A stretch of 64,000 bases of DNA from positions 27,200 through 91,199 of the forward strand of contig NZ_NPBF01000035.1 in the NCBI RefSeq assembly GCF_002272135.1, read 5' to 3'. The position numbers and the translations under genes were made by a program. The DNA is from Virgibacillus sp. 7505 (GTDB lineage: Bacteria; Bacillota; Bacilli; Bacillales; Amphibacillaceae). Shown one piece after another: positions 8,840-17,677 of the stretch; within the stretch, counting starts at the first letter, position 1; every line of letters begins with the position of its first letter. The notes under the pieces were generated by a model. It did no database searches. It worked only from the letters and a program-made list of their open reading frames with translations, and had not been told where the DNA came from.

Positions 8840-9565
8840 ATGTTAGCACTTGCACTAATCTTTCTGGTTTTATTTTTAGCAGCTCTTATATTTCTTATTT
8901 TAGGATTGATTAACCCGAGGCATGCTTTCTTCCAAAGACGGCGTCATATTCTGTATATCTATCCTGGTGCCATTATTCTCTTCTTTATCTTCACGATTAC
9001 TTTCATGTCCATGACAAGTGAAACTAATGCAACTTTAGCAACGCAAAACACCACTGACTTACAACAGAAACTAGACACTCTAACAGAAGAGAAGGATGAA
9101 CTTCAGAAAAAATTAGACGCATCAGCTCAGGAAGTGAAAGACCTGACAGCTACAGTATCGGATCTTACGAAGAAAAACGATCAATTGACTGCGGATGCCG
9201 AGGAAAGCGGCTCAAATAAAGAATCATTAGAAGCTAAGATTGAAACATTAGAAAAAGAGAAAGACGGATTGCAAAGTGATTTAGACTCTGAGAAAGAAAA
9301 AAACAGCACGTTAACGACTCAGCTCTCAAATGCTGAAGACGAAATAGATAACCTAGAATCCAAGTCAACAGCATCAGTACAAACAGCTTCTAGTAGTAGT
9401 GACAAAACTACTGAAGAGGCGTCGAGTAACACAGCGACAACCAGTGTTTATTTCGACAACTGTACTGCTGCCAAAGAAGCTGGAGCTGCACCGGTTCGCG
9501 ATGGAGATCCTGGATATGGCAGACATCTTGATCGTGATGGAGATGGAGTAGGCTGCGAATGGTAA
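8840..9565 (+). CDS. Membrane-anchored coiled-coil protein with Excalibur domain
   Basis: A 241-residue protein with two N-terminal membrane segments (about 1-22 and 37-58), a long charged heptad region (about 65-175; LEKEKD, LDSEKEK), a Ser/Thr-rich linker and a C-terminal Excalibur domain (YFDNCTAAKEAG, then DRDGDGVGCEW). Excalibur domains bind calcium through the DxDxDGxxCE loop and a disulphide, and are extracellular. The protein therefore probably projects a calcium-binding tip on a stalk from the membrane. AAGGAG lies 12 bases before the ATG, a long spacing; a GTG at 8828 touches the ribosome site and is rejected. Function unknown. Confidence 0.82.
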   Translation: MLALALIFLVLFLAALIFLILGLINPRHAFFQRRRHILYIYPGAIILFFIFTITFMSMTSETNATLATQNTTDLQQKLDTLTEEKDELQKKLDASAQEVKDLTATVSDLTKKNDQLTADAEESGSNKESLEAKIETLEKEKDGLQSDLDSEKEKNSTLTTQLSNAEDEIDNLESKSTASVQTASSSSDKTTEEASSNTATTSVYFDNCTAAKEAGAAPVRDGDPGYGRHLDRDGDGVGCEW

Positions 9566-9568
9566 GAT

Positions 9569-9600
9569 GAAGACTGTCTGATGTTCAGACAGTCTTCTTT
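9569..9600 (+). terminator. Terminator after Excalibur gene
   Basis: A 13-bp perfect stem (GAAGACTGTCTGA and complement) followed by TTTTTA, three bases after the stop codon. Confidence 0.92.
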
Positions 9601-9640
9601 TTATTCCACGCCCATACACTCCCCCAATATCTATAAACGA

Positions 9641-9669
9641 CAAAAAAAGAGCACCATATGGCGCTCTTT
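9641..9669 (-). terminator. Terminator after aldo/keto reductase
   Basis: Minus-strand stem AAAGAGCGCCAT/ATGGTGCTCTTT followed by a T run; it closes the aldo/keto reductase unit at 9675. Confidence 0.88.
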
Positions 9670-9674
9670 CTCTC

Positions 9675-10499
9675 TTATCGTTTATTCATTTCATTCGGAT
9701 GTGCACCTTTACGGCGGCCTGAATCCAATTTATTGATTGCATCCATATCCTCTGCAGAAAGCTCGAAGTCGAATACTTGGAAGTTCTCTTCGATACGGGA
9801 TGGTGTCACAGATTTCGGAATGACGATTGTGTCATTCTGAAGGTGCCAGCGAAGTACGACTTGTGCAGCTGTTTTACCAAGCTTTTCAGCAATTGCTGTC
9901 ACAACTTCATCCTTCAGAACATCGCCGCCCTGATCAAGCGGGCTCCATGCTTCTACAAAGATATCATGCTTTTTACAGAAGTCTTTTAGTTCGTTTTGCG
10001 CCAAGTACGGGTGGCACTCCACTTGGTTCAAGACTGGCACGATCTCTGTTTCTTTCAATAGGCGCTCCAAATGCTCGATTTCGAAGTTACATACGCCGAT
10101 TGCTTTTACGCGGCCGTCTTTGTAAAGTTTTTCTAATGCTTTGAATGTATCCACGTACTCATCGTACTGCGGTGTCGGCCAGTGGATAAGATAAAGATCC
10201 ACGTATTCAAGACCAAGACGTTCAAGACTCGCTTCAAAAGCTGCAATTGTGTTGTCGAAACCTTGATCGGAGTTCCAGACTTTTGTTGTGATGAACAAAT
10301 CTTCTCTGTTCACGTTTGCTTCTTTGATTGCTTTGCCGACGCCGGCTTCATTTTTGTAAATCATTGCTGTGTCGATGCTTGTATAACCAACTTCAAGTGC
10401 TTTCGCTACTGCTGCAGTTGCTTCTTCATCTCCAACCTGCCAAACTCCAAAGCCAAGCTGTGGCATTTTCACGCCATTGTTCAGTGTTACATAGTTCAT
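9675..10499 (-). CDS. Aldo/keto reductase (YvgN/glyoxal reductase-like)
   Basis: A 274-residue NADPH-dependent cytosolic reductase of aldehydes and ketones. The catalytic tetrad is intact: D43, Y48, K73 and H106 (in LIHWPTP). The C-terminal cofactor motif IPKSVTPSRIEEN and overall sequence match the AKR5 group, which includes Bacillus glyoxal/methylglyoxal reductase YvgN. It has its own ribosome site and terminator, so it is monocistronic. The methylglyoxal detoxification role is inferred from family only. Confidence 0.9.
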   Translation of the reverse strand: MNYVTLNNGVKMPQLGFGVWQVGDEEATAAVAKALEVGYTSIDTAMIYKNEAGVGKAIKEANVNREDLFITTKVWNSDQGFDNTIAAFEASLERLGLEYVDLYLIHWPTPQYDEYVDTFKALEKLYKDGRVKAIGVCNFEIEHLERLLKETEIVPVLNQVECHPYLAQNELKDFCKKHDIFVEAWSPLDQGGDVLKDEVVTAIAEKLGKTAAQVVLRWHLQNDTIVIPKSVTPSRIEENFQVFDFELSAEDMDAINKLDSGRRKGAHPNEMNKR

Positions 10500-10578
10500 T
10501 TAAAAGCACTCCTTTAGCGGTTTTTCTCGTTTAGTATAGCGTTGTCTGAATAAACTGTCATGCAAAATGCCTATGCAT

Positions 10579-11421
10579 TCACACGATCTCCAACGGTACT
10601 TTCGACGTTGGTGGCGGGAATTCCTTGTCTATTTTTGCAAGATCTTCTTTATTTAATACAAGATTTGCAGCTTCCGCATTTTCCATCACATGAGGAGCCT
10701 GTCCCGCCTTTGGAATACTGATCACATGCCCTGACTGAATCGTCCACGCTAAAGCAATTTGGGAAACAGACACATCATATGTTTTTGCCAGTTCACGAAC
10801 TGCAGCATTGTGCAGAATCTCCTTACGATCACCTTGCGCTAACGGGCAATACGCCATAATTGGAATACCTTTTTCCTTCTGCCATGGAATCAGGTCATAT
10901 TCAATTCCTCGAGCAGTAAGATTATAGAGCACTTGATTGATGGCACAATTCTGTCCGTCTTCTACATTCCACAGCTCTTCCATATCATCTGTATCGAAAT
11001 TCGATACACCCCAACGCTTAATCTTTCCTTCTCCCTTCAACTGTTCAAAAGCCGCCACTGTTTCTGCCAGCGGCACTCTTCCTCGCCAATGAAGCAGATA
11101 CAAGTCCAGATAGTCAGTTCCTAACCGCTCCAAGGAACGGTCGCAGGCTGCTAGCACATCATCGTACGATGCATTGGATGGCAGCACCTTCGAAACAAGG
11201 AGTACATTCCTCCGGCGGTTAGCTATCGCCTCCCGTACCAGGCGTTCCGAACGGCCGTTTCCATACATTTCTGCTGTATCTATTACCTGCAATTCCTGAT
11301 CAATGCCTGTTCGCAAAGCCTGAATTTCATCATGACGCCTTGACTCGTCATCCCCCATATTCCAAGTTCCTTGTCCGATTGCGGCGAGTTCCGTTCCATC
11401 CGGAAGGGTAACAGTTTTCAT
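10579..11421 (-). CDS. Aldo/keto reductase, second copy type
   Basis: A 280-residue NADPH-dependent reductase, clearly different from the neighbour at 9675. The tetrad is D48, Y53, K78 and H111 (LLHWRGR). It resembles the YeaE-like methylglyoxal reductase group (AIGQGTWNMGDD). The ATG at 11421 follows GAAGGAGGAG; the in-frame start at 11442 would include that ribosome site in coding sequence. The two reductases face the same way but are separated by about 80 bases, and each appears to have its own signals. Confidence 0.88.
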   Translation of the reverse strand: MKTVTLPDGTELAAIGQGTWNMGDDESRRHDEIQALRTGIDQELQVIDTAEMYGNGRSERLVREAIANRRRNVLLVSKVLPSNASYDDVLAACDRSLERLGTDYLDLYLLHWRGRVPLAETVAAFEQLKGEGKIKRWGVSNFDTDDMEELWNVEDGQNCAINQVLYNLTARGIEYDLIPWQKEKGIPIMAYCPLAQGDRKEILHNAAVRELAKTYDVSVSQIALAWTIQSGHVISIPKAGQAPHVMENAEAANLVLNKEDLAKIDKEFPPPTSKVPLEIV

Positions 11422-11599
11422 TGTATTCTCCTCCTTCATCATTTACTTTTTCCCGGTCAGCGATCTTTATCAAACGTTTGATCAATACATAGATGGCAGC
11501 TTAACTGCTCTTATTGGCAGGATACACCATCTGGTATTGTTTTTCCTCTGCTGACCGTTACACTGGAAATACGAATAAATAAAGAACAGGAGGCGCTCA

Positions 11600-12052
11600 A
11601 TGAAAATCACAATTCAAGAGGACGATAATTGCCTCGAACCCGAAGTGCAAATCACTTGCCGTCAAACTGACTCTCGCATTTTGGAGCTCGTCAAAATCTT
11701 ATCCGCCTCCAGTAAGGAAAGATTGTGTGGAGAGAGGAATGGAGAAGTGCATCTTCTGCAGCCTGACTCTATCTACTATATCGAGTCAGTGGATAATTCT
11801 GTATTTCTTTATGATAAGAACGCTGTATATCAATCCTCATTAAAGCTGTATCAAATTGAGGAGTCCCATTTCAGTCCCGATCTTATACGTATATCCAAAT
11901 CTGTTATCGTCAATCTCTCCAAAGTGGAAAAACTAAAGCCCGCACTAGGCCGGAAACTTACAGCCACCCTCACGAACGGGGAAAAAGTAATGATTTCCAG
12001 ACAGTACGTACCGCAGCTCAAACATAAACTCGGAATTGGCAAGGAGGAATGA
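11600..12052 (+). CDS. LytTR-domain transcription regulator
   Basis: A 150-residue DNA-binding protein. The C-terminal two thirds form a LytTR domain (ESVDNSVFLYDKN, HFSPDLIRISKSVIVNLSKVE, LTNGEKVMISRQYV). There is no receiver domain, so it is the short stand-alone type that typically pairs with a DUF3021 membrane protein and regulates its own ABC exporter operon. The DUF3021 gene begins three bases downstream and an ABC exporter follows. An AGGAGG site precedes the ATG. Confidence 0.88.
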   Translation: MKITIQEDDNCLEPEVQITCRQTDSRILELVKILSASSKERLCGERNGEVHLLQPDSIYYIESVDNSVFLYDKNAVYQSSLKLYQIEESHFSPDLIRISKSVIVNLSKVEKLKPALGRKLTATLTNGEKVMISRQYVPQLKHKLGIGKEE

Positions 12053-12055
12053 ACG

Positions 12056-12496
12056 TTGAAGACTTTTGTAAGTTTCATCCAATCATGGGGCATCATGTTT
12101 ATGTTCTCTATCTTAGCGACAAGCATATACATTTATCTCTTTATCGGAAATAGCACAATGGATATTGCACTTGTACCTCAAAACCTGCTTATTACCTTTG
12201 TGCTTACGTGGATACAGATTTTGATTCTGGGTCGAGCAAATGAGTCTAACATCTTTACACGCTCACTTCTGTTCCTCTTTGTTGTGTTAGGTACTTTCAC
12301 AGGTTCCGCTGCCCTCTTCGGCTGGTTTGATACAAGTAACTGGAAGCTGCTCGCGTTATTATTTGCTCTTGTTATCTTCATTTATATTGTCCTGTGGGTC
12401 ATCTACCGCCTTATTCATAGTGTTGAAGCGAAGCAACTGAATGAAGAACTGGCTAATTATAAAAGGAAGAAGGCTGGAGCGAATGAAAATAATTGA
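12056..12496 (+). CDS. DUF3021 membrane protein
   Basis: A 146-residue protein with four membrane segments and a short charged C-terminal tail. DUF3021 proteins are found next to stand-alone LytTR regulators and are thought to control them at the membrane. A TTG start is used: AAGGAGG lies 8 bases before it within the end of the LytTR gene. Its last 14 bases overlap the ABC ATPase gene, so translation is coupled. Confidence 0.82.
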   Translation: MKTFVSFIQSWGIMFMFSILATSIYIYLFIGNSTMDIALVPQNLLITFVLTWIQILILGRANESNIFTRSLLFLFVVLGTFTGSAALFGWFDTSNWKLLALLFALVIFIYIVLWVIYRLIHSVEAKQLNEELANYKRKKAGANENN

Positions 12497-13412
12497 AATT
12501 AAAAATCTAACGAAGAACTATGGCAAGTTTAAAGCGGTGGAGGACATATCCTTTAATGTGGAGAAAGGGCATCTTTTCGCATTTCTAGGCGTAAATGGTG
12601 CGGGAAAATCGACGACCATCCATATGATCGCCACCCGCCTCCAGCAGTCAAAGGGATCTATCTTCGTCGATGGCTTCCAAGCAGGCAAGAATGATGCAGA
12701 AATTCGCAAGCGGATCGGCTTGGTTTTTCAAGATAACGTACTGGATGATGTTTTGACCGTAAAGGAGAATCTCGACATGTGGGGGAGGTTCTATGGGTTG
12801 TCAAAAAACGAGACTCAGAAGAGTATCTCCTGGGTAACCGAAACCCTGCAGCTGGAACCGATCCTTATAAAGCAATTCCGGCAGCTGTCAGGCGGACAGA
12901 AACGGCGTGCTGAAATCGCCCGGGCTCTCCTTCACCGGCCAGCAATTCTATTTTTAGATGAACCGACAACGGGTCTGGATCCACAAACCAGAGTCGATGT
13001 ATGGAAGACCATTGCAAGTCTGCAGCAGCAACTCCAGATGACTGTCTTTCTGACAACGCATTACATGGAAGAAGCAGCAGAAGCCGATCAAATTGTGGTC
13101 ATCGATAAAGGCAGAATCAAAGCACAAGGGACACCTGCAGAGTTAAAACGGCTTTACGCTTCAGATACATTGCGCTTACAAGTGAACGATAACGAATTAA
13201 CAGTAAGGTATATAGATGAACATCGTTACAGCTATAGCCTAAAGAACGAAATTTTCCAGATTCTAGTTTCAAATAGCTTGCAAGCATACCATATCCTCCG
13301 AGATTTAGAAGGTATTGTCACAGATTTTGAATTAATCAAAGGCAGTCTGGACGATGTATTCATTAACTTAGTAAAGGAGAATATACATGCACACAATCTG
13401 GCAGCTGACTAA
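12483..13412 (+). CDS. ABC transporter ATP-binding protein (drug exporter type)
   Basis: A 309-residue nucleotide-binding subunit. Walker A is GVNGAGKST (about 36-44), the signature is LSGGQKRR, and Walker B is ILFLDEPTTGLDP. A C-terminal extension after residue 220 is of the type seen in daunorubicin-resistance (DrrA-like) ATPases. The ATG at 12483 overlaps the end of the DUF3021 gene and GGCTGGAG precedes it. It pairs with the permease at 13387, with which it overlaps by 26 bases. Likely exports a lipophilic compound or antibiotic. Confidence 0.9.
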   Translation: MKIIEIKNLTKNYGKFKAVEDISFNVEKGHLFAFLGVNGAGKSTTIHMIATRLQQSKGSIFVDGFQAGKNDAEIRKRIGLVFQDNVLDDVLTVKENLDMWGRFYGLSKNETQKSISWVTETLQLEPILIKQFRQLSGGQKRRAEIARALLHRPAILFLDEPTTGLDPQTRVDVWKTIASLQQQLQMTVFLTTHYMEEAAEADQIVVIDKGRIKAQGTPAELKRLYASDTLRLQVNDNELTVRYIDEHRYSYSLKNEIFQILVSNSLQAYHILRDLEGIVTDFELIKGSLDDVFINLVKENIHAHNLAAD

Positions 13413-14259
13413 GCGCTCTAACCGACTATATTTTCGTGACAAAACTGCTGTCTTCATGTCTTTACTCACGACTGGTATCATCATCGTTCTTTATCTGCTT
13501 TTTCTCGCTGATGTGACAACTGATAGTGCCCAGCAAGCAGCGCAGGGAGCCGTCGGCATGAAAGAACTCATGCAAAGCTGGCTTCTAGCCGGGATCATCG
13601 TTGTTATTTCACTGACAGTCACACTTTCCGTATTGGGCACAATGATCGAGGATGCTGCGAGCAATCAGCTGCACGCACTGCTGATTACACCTATCACCCG
13701 GACCCAATTGGTTATCGGATATTTATTATCCGCTTGGCTTATAGCTGTTCTATTTTCTGTAGGCGCATTATTGCTGGCCCAAAGCTACTTTTGGCTGACT
13801 GACAAACCTACCGTCAGTTGGAATAGCTTGCTATTGGCAATCGGTTTAATCATGCTAATTACTTTTTCTTCAGCCGCCTTCCTATTTGCCATTACAGTTT
13901 TAATCCGATCACGGAAATCATTCTCCTCCATGGGTACTCTGGTTGGCACCCTATCCGGATTCCTGCTTGGAATCTATATTCCTATCGGTCAGCTGCCAGT
14001 ATTCGTACAGGAAATAACCAAGTTCTTTCCCCCGACTTATGGAGTTGCAGCACTGCGTGACGTTCTGATGCAGCCTGCTATAGACATTACTTTCGCAGAT
14101 GCTCCGGCCTTCATTTTAGATGAGTTTAAAGAAACATTCGGTCTGCAGATTAATTTATTTGATGCTGCTGCCCAGTTTCCCGTCATACTCGGTATTCTTC
14201 TTTTGACGGGGGTTATATTTTTAAGTCTTGGTGTATGGTTGCGATCTGTACGGATGTAG
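13387..14259 (+). CDS. ABC-2 type transporter permease
   Basis: A 290-residue membrane subunit with about six hydrophobic segments and the ABC-2 motif around residues 200-240 (GIYIPIGQLP..FFPPTYGVAALRD). AAAGGAG lies 8 bases upstream, inside the ATPase gene. It completes a LytTR-DUF3021-ATPase-permease operon, a common self-regulated export module; the substrate is unknown. Confidence 0.88.
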   Translation: MHTIWQLTKRSNRLYFRDKTAVFMSLLTTGIIIVLYLLFLADVTTDSAQQAAQGAVGMKELMQSWLLAGIIVVISLTVTLSVLGTMIEDAASNQLHALLITPITRTQLVIGYLLSAWLIAVLFSVGALLLAQSYFWLTDKPTVSWNSLLLAIGLIMLITFSSAAFLFAITVLIRSRKSFSSMGTLVGTLSGFLLGIYIPIGQLPVFVQEITKFFPPTYGVAALRDVLMQPAIDITFADAPAFILDEFKETFGLQINLFDAAAQFPVILGILLLTGVIFLSLGVWLRSVRM

Positions 14260-14287
14260 ATTGACAAGAGTAATGGATACTAAAATA

Positions 14288-14322
14288 AGCACCTTCTTCG
14301 AAATTCGATGAAGGTGCTTTTA
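14288..14322 (+). terminator. Terminator of the LytTR-ABC operon
   Basis: Nine-bp stem AGCACCTTC/GAAGGTGCT followed by TTTTATT, 28 bases after the permease stop. Confidence 0.88.
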
Positions 14323-14367
14323 TTAGCTAAACAAACGATTGATCATAAAACAAATTCCAACAAATTT

Positions 14368-14889
14368 CTATTCTTGAAGATACCGATACAACGTTGTCTT
14401 ACTGATACCTGTTTCAATTGTTATATCCGCTATCGAGTACTTCTTGCTACGATACATATCGATAGCTTTTTGGACATTTCTATCTGGCTTGCGCGGTCTC
14501 CCGCCCGCTCGGTTCTTTGCTTTTGCTTCAGAAAGTCCTGCTTTGGTCCTTTCTCCTACTACTTCTTTCCGGAATACAGCAATCTGCTCCAAATGCTGAA
14601 AGAATGAATCCTCTCTTGTATCAATATTATCTTCAATCGATACGAGGGATGTCTGCTTCTCCTGCAGATTACGGCAAATTTCTATTAGATGCTTTGTCGA
14701 ATTTGCCAGGCTGTAAAGCTTACGTACAACAAGTACATCACCCGGCTGCAGGTTCTCCAGGAGCTCCTCTAATAAAGGTTGCCCCTGGACGTCTTCTTTC
14801 TCCTCTATCACTGTTTCGCAGTTTATTATTTCTGCTGGCCGATGGTCCCATTTTCCCTGGACGAATTCCCGTATATATCCAATCATCAT
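14368..14889 (-). CDS. Serine recombinase-like protein lacking catalytic residues
   Basis: A 173-residue protein aligning with Tn3-family resolvases over its whole length: LQPGDVLVVRKL, SLVSIEDNIDT, VGERTKAGL, GGRPRK, and a C-terminal helix-turn-helix (SIADITIETGISKTTLYRYLQE). Key active-site residues are changed: the usual YARVST start is YIREFV, so the nucleophilic Ser is Phe; the DRLGR arginines are lost (YSLAN); RP.L is QPLL. It is therefore unlikely to cut DNA and may have become a transcription regulator. It is divergent from the SulP operon with nested inverted repeats between. It uses tandem ATG codons. No transposon ends or res site are visible. Confidence 0.75.
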   Translation of the reverse strand: MMIGYIREFVQGKWDHRPAEIINCETVIEEKEDVQGQPLLEELLENLQPGDVLVVRKLYSLANSTKHLIEICRNLQEKQTSLVSIEDNIDTREDSFFQHLEQIAVFRKEVVGERTKAGLSEAKAKNRAGGRPRKPDRNVQKAIDMYRSKKYSIADITIETGISKTTLYRYLQE

Positions 14890-14911
14890 GTTATCTCACT
14901 CCAAATAAAGT

Positions 14912-14941
14912 ACCAAAAACGGTAGTTTTGGTTCAAAAACT
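14912..14941. repeat. Nested inverted repeats between recombinase-like gene and SulP gene
   Basis: ACCAAAA..TTTTGGT (7-bp arms, 14912-14932) interlocks with AGTTTTG..CAAAAACT (14924-14941). The position 20-50 bases upstream of the recombinase-like start suggests an operator. Confidence 0.5.
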
Positions 14942-14982
14942 AACTGATTCGTGTTACAGTAAGCTTATCAAAATTCGGACAC

Positions 14983-15005
14983 GACTTCTATGAGACTTAG
15001 AAGTC
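14983..15005. repeat. Inverted repeat in SulP leader
   Basis: Perfect 8-bp arms GACTTCTA/TAGAAGTC separated by seven bases, ending 32 bases before the SulP start. It could be an operator or a leader hairpin; no T run follows, so it is not a terminator. Confidence 0.5.
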
Positions 15006-15037
15006 AACAAAATTATATAAAATGAGGTGTGTGTAAA

Positions 15038-16510
15038 TTGGCAGCAGTACTATTAAATAAGCAATGGTTCGGTAACATCCGCGGAGACATTCTTTCTGGT
15101 ATCGTTGTTGCTTTGGCTCTGATTCCTGAAGCGATAGCATTCTCCATCATCGCAGGCGTGGACCCGATGGTCGGATTGTATGCTTCCTTCTCGATGGCAG
15201 TCGTCATTGCCATTGTCGGCGGGAGACCGGCAATGATTTCTGCAGCAACAGGAGCAATGGCGTTATTGATGGTAACCTTGGTGAAGGAGTACGGGTTGCA
15301 ATATTTATTTGCCACTACGATCCTGACTGGGGTATTACAGCTTTTATTCGGCGTATTAGGTATTGCCCGTTTTATGAAATTCATCCCGCGTTCTGTCATG
15401 ATCGGATTCGTGAACGCACTCGCCATTCTGATTTTCATAGCGCAGGTTCCGCATTTTATAGGAATCAATACAACTACCTATGTTGTAGTGGGAATCACGC
15501 TCGCCATCATCTATTTGTTCCCGCTCATCACCAAAGCCGTTCCTGCTCCGCTTGTAGCCATTTTGGCAGTGACGATATTGTCGTTGTTCCTGCATATTGA
15601 TGTTCGGACTGTCGGGGACTTGGGGGAAATTAAACAAGCACTGCCTTCTTTCCTTATTCCAGACATCCCTCTCAACTTGGAGACCTTGCAAATTATCTTT
15701 CCGACTGCACTTGCTTTGTCGATCGTCGGATTGCTGGAATCCTTGCTGACTGCGTCCATCGTCGACGACATGACGGATACAGGCAGTAACAAGAACAAAG
15801 AAGCTCGCGGACAAGGTATTGCCAACATAGTAACTGGCTTTTTCGGTGGAATGGCAGGCTGCGCAATGATCGGACAGTCCGTCATCAATGTTAAATCCGG
15901 CGGCCGCGGACGCCTTTCTACGCTTGTTGCAGGTATATTCCTGATGTTCCTCATTCTCGTATTAGGAGACTGGGTAGTAAGAATTCCAATGCCCGCGCTT
16001 GTAGGAGTCATGATTATGGTCTCCATTGGTACATTTGATTGGTCTTCCATCCGAAGCCTTACACGTGTTCCATTATCAGATTCATTTGTCATGGTCATGA
16101 CTGTCATCGCTGTAGTGGCAACGCATAACTTATCCATCGGTGTATTCATTGGTATCCTGTTAAGTGCTATTTTCTTTGTCGCAAAAATATCGAAAGTGAA
16201 AGTCGAAAAAAGAACTGGCGCATCAGCAGACCATATTCGATACACTATTAGCGGGCAGCTGTTCTTTGCTTCCGTGACCGATTTCACGGATAGCTTTTCC
16301 TATGAAGATACAGCCAAACACATAACACTTGATTTCACCAACACGCATGTTTGGGATGACTCCGCAGTGGCAGCCATTGACAAAGTCGTGCTAAAATTCA
16401 GGGAGAAGGGCTCCTCCGTTACCTTAGAGGGGTTGAACAAGGATAGCCAAGCACTCATGCACAGATTGACAACTAGCGATTCAACACATGTGAACGTATC
16501 AAACCATTAA
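15038..16510 (+). CDS. SulP family anion transporter with STAS domain
   Basis: A 490-residue permease: about twelve membrane segments (residues 10-385) containing the SulP core [23 protein letters not shown] and STLVAG, then a C-terminal STAS domain ([21 protein letters not shown]). Members carry sulfate, bicarbonate or other anions; the bacterial SulP-UspA pair is often bicarbonate related, but the substrate is not readable. The TTG at 15038 is chosen because GAGGTG lies 8 bases upstream; a GTG at 15029 sits in that site. A UspA gene follows after 14 bases. Confidence 0.9.
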   Translation: MAAVLLNKQWFGNIRGDILSGIVVALALIPEAIAFSIIAGVDPMVGLYASFSMAVVIAIVGGRPAMISAATGAMALLMVTLVKEYGLQYLFATTILTGVLQLLFGVLGIARFMKFIPRSVMIGFVNALAILIFIAQVPHFIGINTTTYVVVGITLAIIYLFPLITKAVPAPLVAILAVTILSLFLHIDVRTVGDLGEIKQALPSFLIPDIPLNLETLQIIFPTALALSIVGLLESLLTASIVDDMTDTGSNKNKEARGQGIANIVTGFFGGMAGCAMIGQSVINVKSGGRGRLSTLVAGIFLMFLILVLGDWVVRIPMPALVGVMIMVSIGTFDWSSIRSLTRVPLSDSFVMVMTVIAVVATHNLSIGVFIGILLSAIFFVAKISKVKVEKRTGASADHIRYTISGQLFFASVTDFTDSFSYEDTAKHITLDFTNTHVWDDSAVAAIDKVVLKFREKGSSVTLEGLNKDSQALMHRLTTSDSTHVNVSNH

Positions 16511-16524
16511 AAGGCGGTGCATCC

Positions 16525-16953
16525 ATGTATAAGAAAATCGTAGTGGCAATTGACGGATCCGACCACTCCTTCCTTGCAGCAGAGCATGCCATACAGTTGG
16601 CAAAGCTGCAGCCGGGAACCCACGTTGAAGGAATTCAAGTACTTGATTATGAAAAGACAAAAGCAGATGTTCTGCACAGCACGGATCCAATTCAACTGCA
16701 AAGCAAACGTGACGAAAAGCTCCAGCGTTTCCGCGATGCGTTCGAAGCAGCATCCATCCATTACAAACTGATTATGAAACACGGCGAACCTGCATCGATG
16801 ATCTTAGAGCATGCACGTGATACTCGAGCTGATCTCATTATCATGGGCAGCCGCGGACTGAATCCACTCCAGGAAATCGTCCTCGGAAGTGTCAGCAGCC
16901 GTGTAGCGAAACGCGCGAAATGTTCTGTCATGATCGTCAAATACCTGCCGTAA
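16525..16953 (+). CDS. Universal stress protein (UspA family)
   Basis: A 142-residue cytosolic protein with the ATP-binding UspA signature GSRGLNPLQEIVLGSVSS near the C-terminus (G-2x-G-9x-GS pattern) and start YKKIVVAIDGSDHS. Co-transcribed with the SulP permease; in similar pairs the Usp protein is thought to modulate the transporter. AAGGCGG precedes the ATG. A strong terminator follows immediately. Confidence 0.9.
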   Translation: MYKKIVVAIDGSDHSFLAAEHAIQLAKLQPGTHVEGIQVLDYEKTKADVLHSTDPIQLQSKRDEKLQRFRDAFEAASIHYKLIMKHGEPASMILEHARDTRADLIIMGSRGLNPLQEIVLGSVSSRVAKRAKCSVMIVKYLP

Positions 16954-16954
16954 T

Positions 16955-16987
16955 AAAAGGCTGCTGAATGATTTCGGCAGCCTTTTT
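16955..16987 (+). terminator. Terminator of SulP-UspA operon
   Basis: Stem AAAAGGCTGCTGAA/TTCGGCAGCCTTTTT directly after the UspA stop. Confidence 0.9.
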
Positions 16988-17021
16988 AATAACTACTATA
17001 GTACCTAAGAGGAGTGATGTA

Positions 17022-17474
17022 ATGAAGATACGAAAGCTCCACCCAACTGAAACCCCGCCCATGGACCTTTTGCTCGAAGCAGACCCTTCTAAAACAAAGA
17101 TAGAGGCATACCTTCGTTCCGGAAGCAGTTTTATTGCAGAAATAGGCAATCAAATCTCCGGCATCTATGTTCTATTGCAGACTAAATCAGACACCGCGGA
17201 AGTAGTTAATATTTCAGTAAGAGAAGCCGATCAAGGAAAGGGTGTCGGTAAAAAACTCATCCACCACGCCATTGGGCAAGCCCGCATACAAGGCTATACT
17301 AAATTGGAAGTAGGGACAGGAAATTCAAGTATAGATCAAATCGCCTTCTACCAAAAATGCGGTTTCCGAATGAAAACAATAGAGCATGATTTCTTTCTTC
17401 GCCACTATGAAGAACCTATTTTTGAAAACGGTATTCAGTGCCGGGATATGGTCCGTTTTGACTATAACCTGTAA
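17022..17474 (+). CDS. GNAT family N-acetyltransferase
   Basis: A 150-residue acetyltransferase. The acetyl-CoA loop is QGKGVGKKLIHHA, with a preceding VVNISVRE strand and a later IAFYQKCGF helix-strand typical of GNAT motif B. The ATG at 17022 follows GAGGAGTG; a longer in-frame start overlaps the upstream terminator. Monocistronic; substrate unknown. Confidence 0.83.
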   Translation: MKIRKLHPTETPPMDLLLEADPSKTKIEAYLRSGSSFIAEIGNQISGIYVLLQTKSDTAEVVNISVREADQGKGVGKKLIHHAIGQARIQGYTKLEVGTGNSSIDQIAFYQKCGFRMKTIEHDFFLRHYEEPIFENGIQCRDMVRFDYNL

Positions 17475-17677
17475 ACGGCTTTAATTCTTGTCTAATTTAT
17501 ATTATCTATTTCTATGGTCACCAAGGTCCTTTTGACTGGATTTCTTTATTAAAACTTCCATTTTTCCAATTTAATTCCCTTAACCATCTAGATATTTAGT
17601 AGGATAAGATTATAATAATAATGCTGTCTTTATTATTTTTATACTATTATCCTGATGAGACAGGGAAAGGAGAACTT

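Noticed and set aside
14368..14889. Active transposon resolvase or mobile element
   Set aside because: Catalytic Ser and Arg residues are missing, there is no transposase, no terminal repeats and no target duplication.
15356..16287. Long minus-strand ORFs in the SulP gene
   Set aside because: Shadows of the SulP coding frame with no start signals.
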